Below, piece after piece: positions 16,907 to 26,616 of a stretch of 64,000 bases of DNA; the stretch's first letter is position 1, and each line of letters opens with the position of its first letter. The notes under the pieces were generated by a model. That model was not told where the DNA came from. It was given only the letters and a program-made list of their open reading frames with translations, and ran no database searches. The stretch is from assembly GCF_016827595.1 (NCBI RefSeq), contig NZ_JAECMS010000002.1, positions 62,001-126,000 on the forward strand, read 5' to 3'. The stretch is from Luteirhabdus pelagi. GTDB taxonomy: Bacteria > Bacteroidota > Bacteroidia > Flavobacteriales > Flavobacteriaceae. The translations under genes were made by a program, and so were the position numbers.

Positions 16907-18295
16907 TTTTTGTATTAACGTAATTGCTTTTGAAGTAATGTATTTCCCTTCTTCTGAATAAACGCTAATTTTATAGTCCCCAATTACTGGAAACTTATAC
17001 GGGAAATGAGTGATGTAACTATTCTCTGGAACATCGTTAACATAAAAGCTTGTGTAATAAGAATATTGTCCAGATTTTGTCTTTCGGTGTACGTTTACCT
17101 TGAAACGTTTAGTTCCTAATCTTTTTAATCCGTTACTTACATATATCCATATTTTATTCGCTCCCACTGCCGGATTAATTCTAAATCGAGTATGTTTTCG
17201 TTCCTCAGCTGAAGGAAATTTGCCGCCATTATCCGCCGTTGAAAATACAGCAAAATACATGCTAGCAAAACTATAACTCGTAGTAGGCCTATATGTTTCC
17301 TTGGGCTTCTTTGGCTTGCGTAACGCGATGTCTAAATTGATGGCAAAGGCAGATTTAATTTTTTGTTTCGTACCAGGAATCGTATTAATGGAAGAAGCTC
17401 TTTCTGGAAATGTTAAGCCAGCATCTACCAATTGTTTATGTGCTTTGTTGTCTAAAGCAGAAATAAAATACATGCCATTAATGCCTCCAATTAATCCAAT
17501 ACCAGTTTTGTTTCCCTTGGCGGTAGCAATGCCCACTACCTTATTGTTTTCATTAAAAACAGGCCCACCGCTGTTACCAGGATGAATTTCAGCATCTGTT
17601 TTGATGTAGCCGTAGTCGGGATTCATCACATAGTCGTAGCCACTCATAATTCCAATACTTAGTGTGCTTAAATCGCGCATCATCCAATCGGCAGCTCCAT
17701 CGTAATTCATAGGGAAACCATAAACGCACAATTGTTCCCCTTGTCGAATTTTATCGGCATTGTCTAATGGCACAGGCTTAAATCTCGTGCGTATAGGATT
17801 TCCTTTATCGTCACTCACAATTTTTAACATTGCTCCATCGTACCCACCATCGCCTAGCGCTATTACTTCCGCCTTGTAAAGTTTATAATCGTTCTCTCCT
17901 CGACCGTGAAATACTTGAATATATGGCTCTGTGTAACCTGTCCGACGCACCGAAACTAAACTTTTATCCTTCGTCAATTCTTCTGAATACGTCTCGATTG
18001 CAGTGTATGCCTTTCCGTCAGTATGTTTAAAGGAATAATTGAGATATCCTTTGACACATTTTTCTACGACATGTTTATTCGTAAACAAATACCCATCCTC
18101 CGTTACAATAAAACCAGAACCCCTTTCTACTAAACCTTTACCTTCACCCTCTTTTTCTAATTCTGGATCAATCAATAGAATCTTAACGACGCCCTGGTAG
18201 TATTGAGAGGCAATCAGTTTAGTGTCGAGTCCCGCCTCCCCGCAGGAAGATATCACCAAAACAAAAATGCTGAACACAAGGGTAAGTTTCTTCAT
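16904..18295 (-). CDS. trypsin-like serine protease, lipoprotein
   Basis: A 463-residue S1-type protease anchored as a lipoprotein. The chosen ATG at 18295 gives a signal peptide ending in the lipobox VISSC (Cys18); a longer in-frame ORF to 18358 would bury it. The chymotrypsin fold is shown by GSGFIVTEDGYLFTNKHVV (catalytic His), a GYDGAMLKI strand with the likely Asp, and HPGNSGGPVFN (catalytic Ser). No PDZ domain is visible, unlike HtrA/DegP; instead the C-terminal 100 residues form a beta-rich Ig-like domain. It lies on the opposite strand, between tsf and pyrH, breaking a gene cluster that is usually continuous. Likely periplasmic; substrate unknown. Confidence 0.85.
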   Translation of the reverse strand: MKKLTLVFSIFVLVISSCGEAGLDTKLIASQYYQGVVKILLIDPELEKEGEGKGLVERGSGFIVTEDGYLFTNKHVVEKCVKGYLNYSFKHTDGKAYTAIETYSEELTKDKSLVSVRRTGYTEPYIQVFHGRGENDYKLYKAEVIALGDGGYDGAMLKIVSDDKGNPIRTRFKPVPLDNADKIRQGEQLCVYGFPMNYDGAADWMMRDLSTLSIGIMSGYDYVMNPDYGYIKTDAEIHPGNSGGPVFNENNKVVGIATAKGNKTGIGLIGGINGMYFISALDNKAHKQLVDAGLTFPERASSINTIPGTKQKIKSAFAINLDIALRKPKKPKETYRPTTSYSFASMYFAVFSTADNGGKFPSAEERKHTRFRINPAVGANKIWIYVSNGLKRLGTKRFKVNVHRKTKSGQYSYYTSFYVNDVPENSYITHFPYKFPVIGDYKISVYSEEGKYITSKAITLIQK

Positions 18296-18478
18296 ATCAA
18301 AATTGGAAAAGAGGGAATTACAAGCGATTGATTCCTTAAAAATAGGAATAGTTTTCAAAACCTGTTCGAAAAACAGCTACTAATCGGTTAAGCATCAGTT
18401 TTATAAGAGCAACGAAAGGCATTAAAATAGAATTTTGGTAAAGTCTTCATTAATTCTGCATTAAAATTCACTTTTGCT

Positions 18479-18486
18479 TACTTTTG
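18479..18486 (+). promoter_or_regulatory. pyrH -7 box
   Basis: TACTTTTG matches TAnnTTTG, 36 bp before the pyrH ATG. A near copy of the same decamer (CACTTTTGC) lies 10 bp upstream. No good TTG is seen at the -33 distance. Confidence 0.45.
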
Positions 18487-18522
18487 CATCAGCATTCTCA
18501 ATTCAATACCATTACAAACTCC

Positions 18523-19230
18523 ATGATTTACAAACGAATTCTCCTAAAACTATCAGGCGAGGCCTTAATGGGCAATCGTCAGTATGGAATCGATCCACAA
18601 CGCCTTCAGGAATATGCGCAAGAAATTAAGGGCATTACTGAAAAAGGCGTAGAAGTTGCCATCGTAATCGGTGGCGGAAATATTTTTAGGGGAGTCGCAG
18701 GTGCCAGTCGCGGTATGGACCGTGTACAAGGCGACCATATGGGAATGTTGGCTACGGTGATCAACGGTTTAGCACTGCAGAGCGCCTTAGAAAACGAAGA
18801 GGTACCAACCCGTTTGCAAAGTGCCGTAAAAATCAACGAAGTAGCAGAACCCTTCATCAGAAGAAAAGCGATTCGCCATTTGGAAAAAGGACGTGTGGTT
18901 ATTTTTGGTGGTGGAACGGGTAATCCATACTTCACCACCGATAGTGCAGCGGTTCTTCGCGCAATTGAAATAAATGCCGATGTAATTTTGAAGGGAACGC
19001 GTGTTGATGGAATCTACACGAGCGATCCGGAAAAAGACAAGGCAGCTACGAAATTCGACTATATTACCTTTGAAGATGTTTTGAAAAAAGGCCTGAAGGT
19101 TATGGACACTACCGCCTTCACTTTAAGTCAGGAAAATCAGTTGCCCATCATCGTATTCGACATGAATACCAAAGGCAATTTGTTCAAAGTGGTTTCCGGT
19201 GAAAAAATTGGAACAAAAGTAAATTTGTAA
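18523..19230 (+). CDS. pyrH: UMP kinase
   Basis: A 235-residue uridylate kinase of the amino-acid-kinase fold, making UDP from UMP for pyrimidine nucleotide synthesis. Typical motifs: [15 protein letters not shown] at the start, [12 protein letters not shown] near 47 and [17 protein letters not shown] near 130. I chose the ATG at 18523, which gives the standard N-terminus, rather than a TTG 39 bp upstream that overlaps the promoter box. frr follows after 46 bp, the usual partner gene. Confidence 0.97.
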   Translation: MIYKRILLKLSGEALMGNRQYGIDPQRLQEYAQEIKGITEKGVEVAIVIGGGNIFRGVAGASRGMDRVQGDHMGMLATVINGLALQSALENEEVPTRLQSAVKINEVAEPFIRRKAIRHLEKGRVVIFGGGTGNPYFTTDSAAVLRAIEINADVILKGTRVDGIYTSDPEKDKAATKFDYITFEDVLKKGLKVMDTTAFTLSQENQLPIIVFDMNTKGNLFKVVSGEKIGTKVNL

Positions 19231-19276
19231 ATGTTGGCACGATTCGTGAAATTTGAGTGCATAAATTGAAATAACT

Positions 19277-19831
19277 ATGGAAGACGATATTCAATTGGTT
19301 CTGGATGAAGCCAAAGAGGCAATGGACAGGGCCATAAAACACTTAGAAAGACAATTGGCAAATATTCGTGCCGGTAAAGCTTCTCCCTCAATGTTAAATG
19401 GTGTAAAAGTGAATTACTATGGATCTGAGACGCCTTTGACACAAGTTGCAAACATCAATACGCCCGACGGAATGACGATTAGTGTTCAGCCATGGGAGAA
19501 ATCGATGATCCCTGAAATTGAAAAGGGAATTCAAGTAGCAAACCTAGGCTTTAATCCACAGAACAATGGTGAAAGCGTCATCATTAATGTACCGCCATTG
19601 ACAGAAGAACGTCGTAAAGATCTTGTAAAACAGGCGAAAGCGGAAGCTGAAGAAGCGAAGGTTGGGGTTCGAAACGATCGAAAAGTTGCCAATAACGATA
19701 TCAAAAAGTTGGAAATTTCCGAAGACCTTCAGAAAAACCTTGAAATCGATATTCAGGCAATGACCGATGCACATATCGAAAAAATCGAACAAATGTTAGA
19801 GAAAAAAGAGAAGGAAATCATGACGGTATAG
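19277..19831 (+). CDS. frr: ribosome recycling factor
   Basis: A 184-residue RRF that, with EF-G, splits post-termination ribosomes. It has the family's LANIRAGKASPSML, the VNYYG-TPL segment, ISVQPWEKSMIPEIEKGI and the hinge NVPPLTEERRKDLVKQAK. Length is standard. Co-transcribed with pyrH and followed by a strong terminator. Confidence 0.98.
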   Translation: MEDDIQLVLDEAKEAMDRAIKHLERQLANIRAGKASPSMLNGVKVNYYGSETPLTQVANINTPDGMTISVQPWEKSMIPEIEKGIQVANLGFNPQNNGESVIINVPPLTEERRKDLVKQAKAEAEEAKVGVRNDRKVANNDIKKLEISEDLQKNLEIDIQAMTDAHIEKIEQMLEKKEKEIMTV

Positions 19832-19864
19832 GTCATTCTTTTTCGTTAAACATTATACAAACGG

Positions 19865-19890
19865 GCGGCCCTTAGGCCGCTTTCTTTTTA
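19865..19890 (+). terminator. terminator of pyrH-frr
   Basis: GCGGCC (19865-19870), loop CTTA, GGCCGC (19875-19880), then a T-rich tract. The tract runs directly into a -7-like box TATCTTTA (19889-19896) for the next gene. Confidence 0.85.
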
Positions 19891-19919
19891 TCTTTACCTT
19901 CAAAATCTGCAGCCCTTCT

Positions 19920-21185
19920 ATGCGTCACTTGTTCGTTTTGTTCGTTTTCCTCATGGCGATCAATAGCTTCGCACAGGTTCCCACAATAGAAACCGAGCAA
20001 GACACTACCGCCACCCGCGAAGAGAAAAAAGACAACCCCTTTCAAACAGGCTTCTATCCCATTGGTTTTTTCGATGTGGATATGCGTTACCTCATCAAGT
20101 ATAACAACTACGAGGGAATTCGTTTAGGTATTGGCGGCGTAACCAACGACAAGCTCTTCGAGCGCTATAAATTCGGCGGCTATTTTGCACGCGGTTTCAA
20201 AGATCGTGATATCAAGTTTAGTTTGGGCGGAAGTGTTCGCGTGAACAAAGATTATAAGACGTGGATTAATCTTTACTATATCGACGATATTCGAGAGGTA
20301 GGATCCTTTGCCTATCTTACCGACTCTAGGGTATATTCTGTTTTTGAACCGCGCTTGGTAAACGTTACCCAGTTCTTCAAACACCGAACCTGGCAAACGA
20401 ATATACAGCACGAATTTGCCGAAAAAATATTGGCAGAAGTCCGCTTCTCCAGAAGTAGAATCGAGCAAACCTTATCGTATAAATACTTAAACGATGGCAC
20501 GCTTTACGATTCCTATGAAATTGCCGAAGCAACTGCTTCGTTCAGAATAAGTCCGAAAACAGATTTCATCACTACCAAAGATGGCCGAATCGAATACTTC
20601 GATGGCTTTCCTAAAATCAGTGCGCAAGTAACACAAGGATTTTCTGGTATCACCCGAAGCGATTTTAACTATACCAAGTTCGGGCTGAAATTGGATTACT
20701 ACATTAAACGAACCGACCTCTCCTCTACCAATTTCTTATTGGAGGGAAAATATGCGCTTGGCGACGTTCCGTTAACCCATCTTTTTCACGCATACCCCAA
20801 CAGTCCGACAAAGGATCAAATTTTACAACGCTTTTCGGTAGCCGGACGGCAAAGTTTCGAAACCATGTACTTCGGCGAATTCTTTTCCGATAAGTTAGTC
20901 ACTTTCCAAGTGAAACACAGCCTTCGCCGCTTTAAGTTTTCAGAACGCTTTAAACCCGAATTGGTGTTGATTACACGTCACGCCTTGGGTAACATGGACG
21001 ATACTAATAAGCACTTGGGCGTTACCTTCAACACCCTCGATCAGTTGTATTCGGAATCCGGTTTCGAATTGAATAAGCTGTTCTTTGGATTCGGCTTAAG
21101 TTTCGCCTATCGCTATGGATTTTACAACTTACCCGACTTCGAGGATAACATCTCTTTCAAATTCACCTTCTACCTGAAAGTTTAG
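19920..21185 (+). CDS. outer membrane beta-barrel protein, DUF5686-like barrel without N-terminal domain
   Basis: A 421-residue protein with a signal peptide (ends NSFAQ, residue 19). The mature part begins with an acidic linker and then NYEGIRLGIGGVTNDKLFERY and KFGGYFARGFKDRDIKF, which resemble the C-terminal barrel of DUF5686 proteins. Those are typically near 800 residues with a carboxypeptidase-regulatory-like domain first; here only the barrel part is present. The rest alternates polar and aromatic residues and ends in FKFTFYLKV, fitting an outer membrane barrel. It may be transcribed together with the RND gene that follows after 49 bp. Function unknown. Confidence 0.8.
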   Translation: MRHLFVLFVFLMAINSFAQVPTIETEQDTTATREEKKDNPFQTGFYPIGFFDVDMRYLIKYNNYEGIRLGIGGVTNDKLFERYKFGGYFARGFKDRDIKFSLGGSVRVNKDYKTWINLYYIDDIREVGSFAYLTDSRVYSVFEPRLVNVTQFFKHRTWQTNIQHEFAEKILAEVRFSRSRIEQTLSYKYLNDGTLYDSYEIAEATASFRISPKTDFITTKDGRIEYFDGFPKISAQVTQGFSGITRSDFNYTKFGLKLDYYIKRTDLSSTNFLLEGKYALGDVPLTHLFHAYPNSPTKDQILQRFSVAGRQSFETMYFGEFFSDKLVTFQVKHSLRRFKFSERFKPELVLITRHALGNMDDTNKHLGVTFNTLDQLYSESGFELNKLFFGFGLSFAYRYGFYNLPDFEDNISFKFTFYLKV

Positions 21186-21234
21186 GAATAAAAAGATAGG
21201 GAAACCATGAAAGCCTTTAGGGGATTCCGTACCT

Positions 21235-23682
21235 TTGCGCCGCAAAATTAGGGGTTTGGATAAACTTTTCAGTATCGGTTTTTGGAGTGCAGTGGCGCGG
21301 TTTATTTTACGGAATAGACTTTTTATTCTTATTGCCATTGCTGCAGTGACCGTTTTTTTTGGCCTACAGTGGAAAAACATGCGGTTTACCTATACCGAAG
21401 CCAATCTTCTGCCCGACGATCATGAAATAAACCTTCAATACAATCAGTTCCTTCAAAAGTTTGGGGAAGAAGGAAACCTCATCGTTATTGGGGTGAAGGA
21501 TAGCGCGCTCTTCACCCCAAAAAACTTCAATAAGTGGAATGCCCTAGCATCTCAGCTTCAACAATATGATGAAGTAGCGATGACGCTTTCCCTTGGGAAT
21601 CTTCAACAGCTCGCAAAGCGTGAAGATACCGTAGGTTTTGAAATGAAGCCCTTGTTGGAAGATTCTATTACTTCCCAAAAAGGCATTGAAAACTTTAAGG
21701 AACAACTGTTTAAAAAACAACCCTTTTATGAAGGTTTGGTCTATAATCCTGATGAAACTTCGGTCCGAACTGCAGTATATCTCAAAAAAGATATCGTCAA
21801 CACCGCTGCTCGGAAAGATTTCATTTTAGAAGACTTAATTCCGCAGATCGATCGCTTCGAAGCGGAAACAGGTATTACCGTTCACACCTCAGGAATGCCG
21901 TATATTCGAACGCTGAATTCAAAAAATATCATCGACGAGATTGGCTTGTTTATCGGTGCTGCGCTACTCGTCACTTCCCTTATCTTTTTCTTCTTCTTTA
22001 GAAGTGTTCGCGCGACCATCATTTCGATGGTTACCGTAATTATTGGCGTGATGTGGGCTTTCGGAATTCTGGGATTGCTTCACTATGAAATTACTGTATT
22101 AACGGCCTTGATTCCTCCGCTAATCATCGTCATCGGTATTCCGAATTGTATTTTTCTTATCAACAAATATCAACAGGAGATAAAACGCCACGGAAATCAG
22201 GCAAAATCACTGCAGCGCGTTATCACAAAGGTTGGAAACGCAACCCTAATGACGAATGTAACGACCGCTTCAGGATTTGCAACCTTCATCCTTACCAACA
22301 GTCAGTTGCTAAAGGAATTCGGTATCGTTGCCTCTATCAACATCATCGCGATCTTTCTGTTAAGTCTTTTCATCATTCCGATCGTCTACAGCTATATGGC
22401 GATTCCGAAGTACAAGCACTTAAAACACTTGAACAAACGATGGATTGGAAGTTTTGTCGATTGGATGGAACGTATGGTGAAGGAACACCGTATCGCAATT
22501 TTCATCGCTTCCATTTGCTTGCTTTGTGGTGGTATCATCGGTATTTACAACATTCGTATTTCCGGGAGCATTATTGAAGACATGCCGAAGAAAGCTGAAT
22601 TCTTCAAAGATATCCGCTTCTTTGAAAAAGAATATGAAGGCATCATGCCGTTGGAAATCCTAGTCGATACCAAACGGAAAAAAGGTGTGATGAAGTTGGC
22701 AACTTTAAAGCGAATGGATCGCCTTCAGGAGTATTTAGAGGAGATTCCAGAGCTTGCCAAACCGATTTCAGTAGCCGAATTGGTGAAGTATTCGAAACAG
22801 GCCTATTACAATGGCAATCCAGATTATTACCAACTCCCAAATAGCCAAGAACGGACCTTTATCCTATCCTACGCGAAAAATAGCGGTGCCGATACCGATT
22901 TATTGAATAGCTATGTGGACAGCACCGGTCAGTTTGCCCGTATCACCACCTACATGAAGGATACGGAAACGGAACGCTATGAACGGATAGAGGAAAATAT
23001 CAAGGAAGAGATTGAAAAGATCTTCCCTTCGGAACGCTATGAGGTGACGCTAACGGGTAAGGCACTCGTATTTCAAAAAGGAACAAAATATTTAGTCACC
23101 AACCTGGTCATCTCACTATCGCTTGCCATTTTACTTATCGCTCTGTTTATGGCATGGATGTTCCGAAGTTTTAAAATGATTTTAATATCGTTACTCCCAA
23201 ACTTATTGCCGCTGATTATTACCGCCGGACTGATGGGCTTTATCGGGGTGCCAATTAAGCCTTCCACTATTTTGGTGTTTAGCATTGCCTTTGGTATTTC
23301 GGTCGACGATACCATTCACTTTTTAGCGAAATACCGACAAGAATTAATGGCAAATAATTGGCGGGTGAAAAAATCGGTCTATGCTGCCCTTCGTGAAACA
23401 GGCGTAAGTATGTTCTATACGTCTATCGTATTATTTTTCGGCTTTTCAGTCTTTACCATTTCAAGTTTTGGCGGCACCGTAGCGTTGGGCGCCTTGGTAT
23501 CGGCAACCTTGTTATTTGCAATGCTTGCAAACTTGTTGCTATTACCTGCTTTGCTATTATCGCTAGAGAAAGAAATCGCCAATAAAGCGACTTTCAAGAA
23601 ACCTGCGTTACGGATTATCCCTGAGGAAATTGATGCCGATGATGAATCGGAGCAGGAAGAAAAAAATCGCACTTCAAAATAA
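21235..23682 (+). CDS. RND/MMPL family exporter
   Basis: An approximately 815-residue inner membrane protein with two repeats, each of a hydrophobic helix, a large periplasmic loop and five further helices, the plan of RND and MMPL-type exporters. Helical blocks are at about 25-43, 235-400 (with GIPNCIFLINKYQQE) and 430-450, 625-780 (with the mirrored SVDDTIHFLAKYRQE). No ATG is available before the first helix, so the start is a TTG: 21235 is the longest, but it lies in a -7 box (TACCTTTG, 21230-21237), so TTG at 21256 is a good alternative. The acidic C-terminus (DADDESEQEE) is cytoplasmic. Bacteroidota relatives are often linked to lipid or hopanoid export; that is a guess here. Confidence 0.88.
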   Translation: MRRKIRGLDKLFSIGFWSAVARFILRNRLFILIAIAAVTVFFGLQWKNMRFTYTEANLLPDDHEINLQYNQFLQKFGEEGNLIVIGVKDSALFTPKNFNKWNALASQLQQYDEVAMTLSLGNLQQLAKREDTVGFEMKPLLEDSITSQKGIENFKEQLFKKQPFYEGLVYNPDETSVRTAVYLKKDIVNTAARKDFILEDLIPQIDRFEAETGITVHTSGMPYIRTLNSKNIIDEIGLFIGAALLVTSLIFFFFFRSVRATIISMVTVIIGVMWAFGILGLLHYEITVLTALIPPLIIVIGIPNCIFLINKYQQEIKRHGNQAKSLQRVITKVGNATLMTNVTTASGFATFILTNSQLLKEFGIVASINIIAIFLLSLFIIPIVYSYMAIPKYKHLKHLNKRWIGSFVDWMERMVKEHRIAIFIASICLLCGGIIGIYNIRISGSIIEDMPKKAEFFKDIRFFEKEYEGIMPLEILVDTKRKKGVMKLATLKRMDRLQEYLEEIPELAKPISVAELVKYSKQAYYNGNPDYYQLPNSQERTFILSYAKNSGADTDLLNSYVDSTGQFARITTYMKDTETERYERIEENIKEEIEKIFPSERYEVTLTGKALVFQKGTKYLVTNLVISLSLAILLIALFMAWMFRSFKMILISLLPNLLPLIITAGLMGFIGVPIKPSTILVFSIAFGISVDDTIHFLAKYRQELMANNWRVKKSVYAALRETGVSMFYTSIVLFFGFSVFTISSFGGTVALGALVSATLLFAMLANLLLLPALLLSLEKEIANKATFKKPALRIIPEEIDADDESEQEEKNRTSK

Positions 23683-23707
23683 GACGGATTTCTCGGTAGG
23701 CTTTCCG

Positions 23708-23738
23708 TTGTCAATTCCCCATTAAAAAATTATATTTG
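23708..23738 (+). promoter_or_regulatory. asnS promoter
   Basis: TTG (23708-23710), a 20-bp spacer and TATATTTG (23731-23738) match the Bacteroidota promoter, giving a leader of about 60 nt before the asnS ATG. Confidence 0.7.
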
Positions 23739-23806
23739 ACCCTCATAAACATTGGGGTGCGACTCTTTTACAATGAAGGCAAACCTCAGTTTTAAATGAA
23801 AAAACC

Positions 23807-25252
23807 ATGATGCAACCGCATACCGAAATAGCTACTGCCCTAACGAAGGAACCTTCCTTGCACGAAATAACCGTTCGCGGTTGGGTACGCGCCTTTAGAA
23901 GCAATCGTTTTATCGCCTTAAACGACGGATCTACTATCAAGAACCTTCAATGTGTCATCGATTTTGAAAATTTTGATGAGCATACGATGAAACGTATCAC
24001 TGTTGGAGCGGCTATTGAAGTAACAGGCGTGTTGGTGGAGAGCCAAGGGCACGGTCAAGCAGTTGAAGTAGAAGTTAAGGAAGTCACCGTTTTGGGCGAT
24101 GCCGATACCGAGGACGTAAAGAAAACAATCCTTTCGCCAAAGCGACACACCTTCGAAAAACTTCGGGAACAAGCGCATCTACGTGTACGAACCAACACCT
24201 TCGGAGCGGTAATGCGAACACGAAGCAAATTGGCCTTTGCCATTCACGATTACTTTCAGAAGAACAACTTTTACTATATGCATTCGCCCATTATTACCGG
24301 CAGCGACGCGGAAGGTGCGGGTGAAATGTTTAAGGTGACTACCTTCAATGAAAATTCACCTAAAAAGGAAGATGGCACCTTTAATTATGAAGAAGATTTT
24401 TTCGGAAAGGAAACCAACCTTACGGTAAGCGGTCAGTTAGAAGCGGAGACCTATGCAATGGGGCTTGGAAAGGTCTATACGTTCGGACCTACCTTTCGAG
24501 CGGAGAACAGCAATACGTCGCGTCACCTAGCCGAATTCTGGATGATTGAACCGGAGGTCGCCTTCTGCGACTTGGACGGAAATATGGATTTGGCTGAAGA
24601 CTTTATCAAGCATGTGTTGAAATATGCCTTGGAGCATTGTGCCGATGATCTTGAGTTTTTGGAGAACCGACTGTTGGATGAAGAAAAACGAAAGCCTCAA
24701 AACGAGCGTAGCGATATGGCTTTGCGCGAAAAGTTAAAGTTTGTATTAGAGAATAATTTCAAGCGAGTGACGTACACGGAAGCCATCGAAATTCTTCGCA
24801 ATAGTAAGCCAAATAAAAAGAAAAAATTCAACTATCTAATCGATGAATGGGGCGCCGACCTTCAAAGCGAGCACGAACGCTATCTGGTTGAAAAACACTT
24901 CAAATGTCCTGTAATCCTATTCGATTATCCAGCTAAGATAAAGGCCTTCTATATGCGGTTGAACGAAGACGAAAAAACCGTACGCGCCATGGATGTTTTA
25001 TTTCCGGGCATCGGGGAAATCGTGGGTGGTTCGCAGCGTGAGGAACGCTACGATGTGTTGAAAAAGAAAATGGAAGACATGGATATCCCAGAAGAGGAAC
25101 TTTGGTGGTATTTGGAGCTTCGTAAATTCGGCACCTGTGTGCATAGTGGTTTCGGACTTGGTTTCGAGCGATTGGTTCAGTTCGTAACAGGAATGGGAAA
25201 TATACGGGATGTGATACCGTATCCACGTACCCCTGGAAACGCAGAGTTTTAG
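23807..25252 (+). CDS. asnS: asparagine--tRNA ligase
   Basis: A 481-residue class IIb aminoacyl-tRNA synthetase charging tRNA-Asn. The N-terminal OB-fold (about 20-110; [20 protein letters not shown]) reads the anticodon. The catalytic core has motif 2 around [21 protein letters not shown] and motif 3 [15 protein letters not shown] near the end, followed by [12 protein letters not shown]. Two adjacent ATG codons are possible at the start. Presence of AsnRS means direct charging of Asn rather than only the amidotransferase route. It ends with a strong terminator. Confidence 0.98.
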   Translation: MMQPHTEIATALTKEPSLHEITVRGWVRAFRSNRFIALNDGSTIKNLQCVIDFENFDEHTMKRITVGAAIEVTGVLVESQGHGQAVEVEVKEVTVLGDADTEDVKKTILSPKRHTFEKLREQAHLRVRTNTFGAVMRTRSKLAFAIHDYFQKNNFYYMHSPIITGSDAEGAGEMFKVTTFNENSPKKEDGTFNYEEDFFGKETNLTVSGQLEAETYAMGLGKVYTFGPTFRAENSNTSRHLAEFWMIEPEVAFCDLDGNMDLAEDFIKHVLKYALEHCADDLEFLENRLLDEEKRKPQNERSDMALREKLKFVLENNFKRVTYTEAIEILRNSKPNKKKKFNYLIDEWGADLQSEHERYLVEKHFKCPVILFDYPAKIKAFYMRLNEDEKTVRAMDVLFPGIGEIVGGSQREERYDVLKKKMEDMDIPEEELWWYLELRKFGTCVHSGFGLGFERLVQFVTGMGNIRDVIPYPRTPGNAEF

Positions 25253-25274
25253 ACCACATATTTGAATATTATTG

Positions 25275-25309
25275 AATCTGCCAAGTTTAAACTTTGGCAG
25301 ATTTTTTTT
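25275..25309 (+). terminator. terminator of asnS
   Basis: AATCTGCCAA (25275-25284) pairs with TTGGCAGATT (25294-25303) around the inner palindrome GTTTAAAC, followed by a run of T. Confidence 0.9.
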
Positions 25310-25329
25310 AATACTACTCCAAAATTACT

Positions 25330-25368
25330 GTTTATCAATAATTTTTGTATATTTATTATTTGATAAAC
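25330..25368 (+). promoter_or_regulatory. inverted repeat operator candidate upstream of DUF2975/XRE pair
   Basis: GTTTATCAATAAT (25330-25342) is an inverted copy of ATTATTTGATAAAC (25355-25368) except for one extra T. The repeat ends 9 bp before the ATG and covers the likely promoter, so the HTH protein encoded downstream is a natural candidate to bind it. Confidence 0.5.
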
Positions 25369-25377
25369 AATAATTAT

Positions 25378-25866
25378 ATGAAGAAGAATATTCTGCTTAA
25401 GAATTTAATCGACTTGTTTTTTATAATTCACGCTATTGGAATTATAGGCTTTATTTTTATTCTTCCCTTTGGCGTTTTTAGCACAAACACCGTTGAAGTA
25501 CCGGTCGCTGGGATTGAGAACATTCAGAACTTGCCTACTGTATATTGGATCGGCATTGCTACATCCTTACTCTCCTACCTAGTTTTTCTTTGGGGTTTGT
25601 TCGCATTGAAAAAAACGGGCAACGCCTTATTACATGAAAACTTTTTTAGGGATGAAATTATCCATCCACTGCGTAAGTGTGGGAATCGCTTCGTATTTGC
25701 AGGCGGTCTTTTGGCCGCAAGTTATGGTCTCTTTTGGGTGGCCAATATGTTGGAGGGCAACATAAAACTCACCTATGGCACTAATATTATGATTCCATTA
25801 TTGCTATTGATTGTAGGCTTATTTTTATGTTACAGAGCAATGCACTGGAACAAGGAAAAAATATAA
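25378..25866 (+). CDS. DUF2975 family membrane protein
   Basis: A 162-residue inner membrane protein with four hydrophobic helices (about 10-38, 55-80, 103-122, 130-152). The arrangement and the following small HTH gene match DUF2975 proteins, which are regularly paired with a short XRE regulator in many phyla. The start is the ATG at 25378 (MKKNILLKN); an upstream ATG in frame lies within the inverted repeat. The helix content and LLHENFF-DE segment between helices 2 and 3 fit the family. Role unknown; a membrane sensor or target of the regulator is inferred from the pairing. Confidence 0.78.
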   Translation: MKKNILLKNLIDLFFIIHAIGIIGFIFILPFGVFSTNTVEVPVAGIENIQNLPTVYWIGIATSLLSYLVFLWGLFALKKTGNALLHENFFRDEIIHPLRKCGNRFVFAGGLLAASYGLFWVANMLEGNIKLTYGTNIMIPLLLLIVGLFLCYRAMHWNKEKI

Positions 25867-25894
25867 AGGAAGAAAACGAATTAACAGTGTAAAC

Positions 25895-26101
25895 ATGCCT
25901 ATTCAAATTCATTTGGATGAAATCATAAAGTCCAGAAATACTACAAGCAAAGAATTAGCTCAAACCATTGGAATAACGGAAGCAAACCTGTCCATTCTTC
26001 GTTCTGGGCGCGCAAAAGCTGTTAGGTTTTCTACATTGGATGCTATTTGTGAGGCATTGGATTGTCAACCTGGGGAAATTCTGAAGTACTCCAACTATTG
26101 A
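25895..26101 (+). CDS. small XRE-type helix-turn-helix regulator
   Basis: A 68-residue protein made almost entirely of a Cro/C1-type helix-turn-helix: IIKSRNTTSKELAQTIGI, then EANLSILRSGRAKAVRFSTL with the recognition helix, then CEALDCQPGEILKY. It is 28 bp downstream of the DUF2975 gene and certainly co-transcribed. The family is a known partner of DUF2975. It probably represses its own operon through the dyad at 25330-25368 (inference). Confidence 0.9.
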   Translation: MPIQIHLDEIIKSRNTTSKELAQTIGITEANLSILRSGRAKAVRFSTLDAICEALDCQPGEILKYSNY

Positions 26102-26164
26102 TTAATACCCCTTTAACAGAATTTCCTATAGGCTTTTGCTACCTTAGCATAAATTCATAATTCC

Positions 26165-26593
26165 ATGGAAGTCTATGAGTTCGCGATACGATTGGGAGCT
26201 GCTACTCTAGCAGGGCTTCTCATCGGTTTAGAACGGGAATGGAAGGACAAGGAAGCCGGGTTAAAAACAAATATGCTTGTCGCCATTGGTGCTGCGGTAT
26301 TTGTCATGATTTCACTACAATTCTATGGCGAAAAACACGTAGACATTACGCGGGTATTAGGACAAGTGGTAGTCGGAATCGGATTTATCGGTGCGGGTAC
26401 CATTCTCAAGAAAGAGGAAAGCAATACCGTGAAAGGGATTACCACTGCGGCCACCATTTGGTGCAGTGCTGCCGCTGGTTGTGTGGCTAGTATGGGAATG
26501 TATTGGGAACTAGGCATTCTAACTATAGTGGTCGTTATTATAAATTACATTTTCGGCCATATCGATAAACGAATAAACAAAAACGAAAGCTAA
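26165..26593 (+). CDS. MgtC/SapB family membrane protein
   Basis: A 142-residue protein with four to five hydrophobic helices and the MgtC-family core GLLIGLEREWKDKEAGLKT near residue 20, followed by GIGFIGAGTIL and TTAATIWCSAAAG. MgtC proteins of pathogens act in low-Mg survival by modulating the F-ATPase, but environmental relatives have no firm role. It lacks the C-terminal ACT-like domain of longer MgtC. It sits 23 bp upstream of nhaA, probably in the same transcript, so a role in ion balance is plausible. Confidence 0.88.
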   Translation: MEVYEFAIRLGAATLAGLLIGLEREWKDKEAGLKTNMLVAIGAAVFVMISLQFYGEKHVDITRVLGQVVVGIGFIGAGTILKKEESNTVKGITTAATIWCSAAAGCVASMGMYWELGILTIVVVIINYIFGHIDKRINKNES

Positions 26594-26616
26594 CTGTAGT
26601 TTAAAAAACACCTAGA

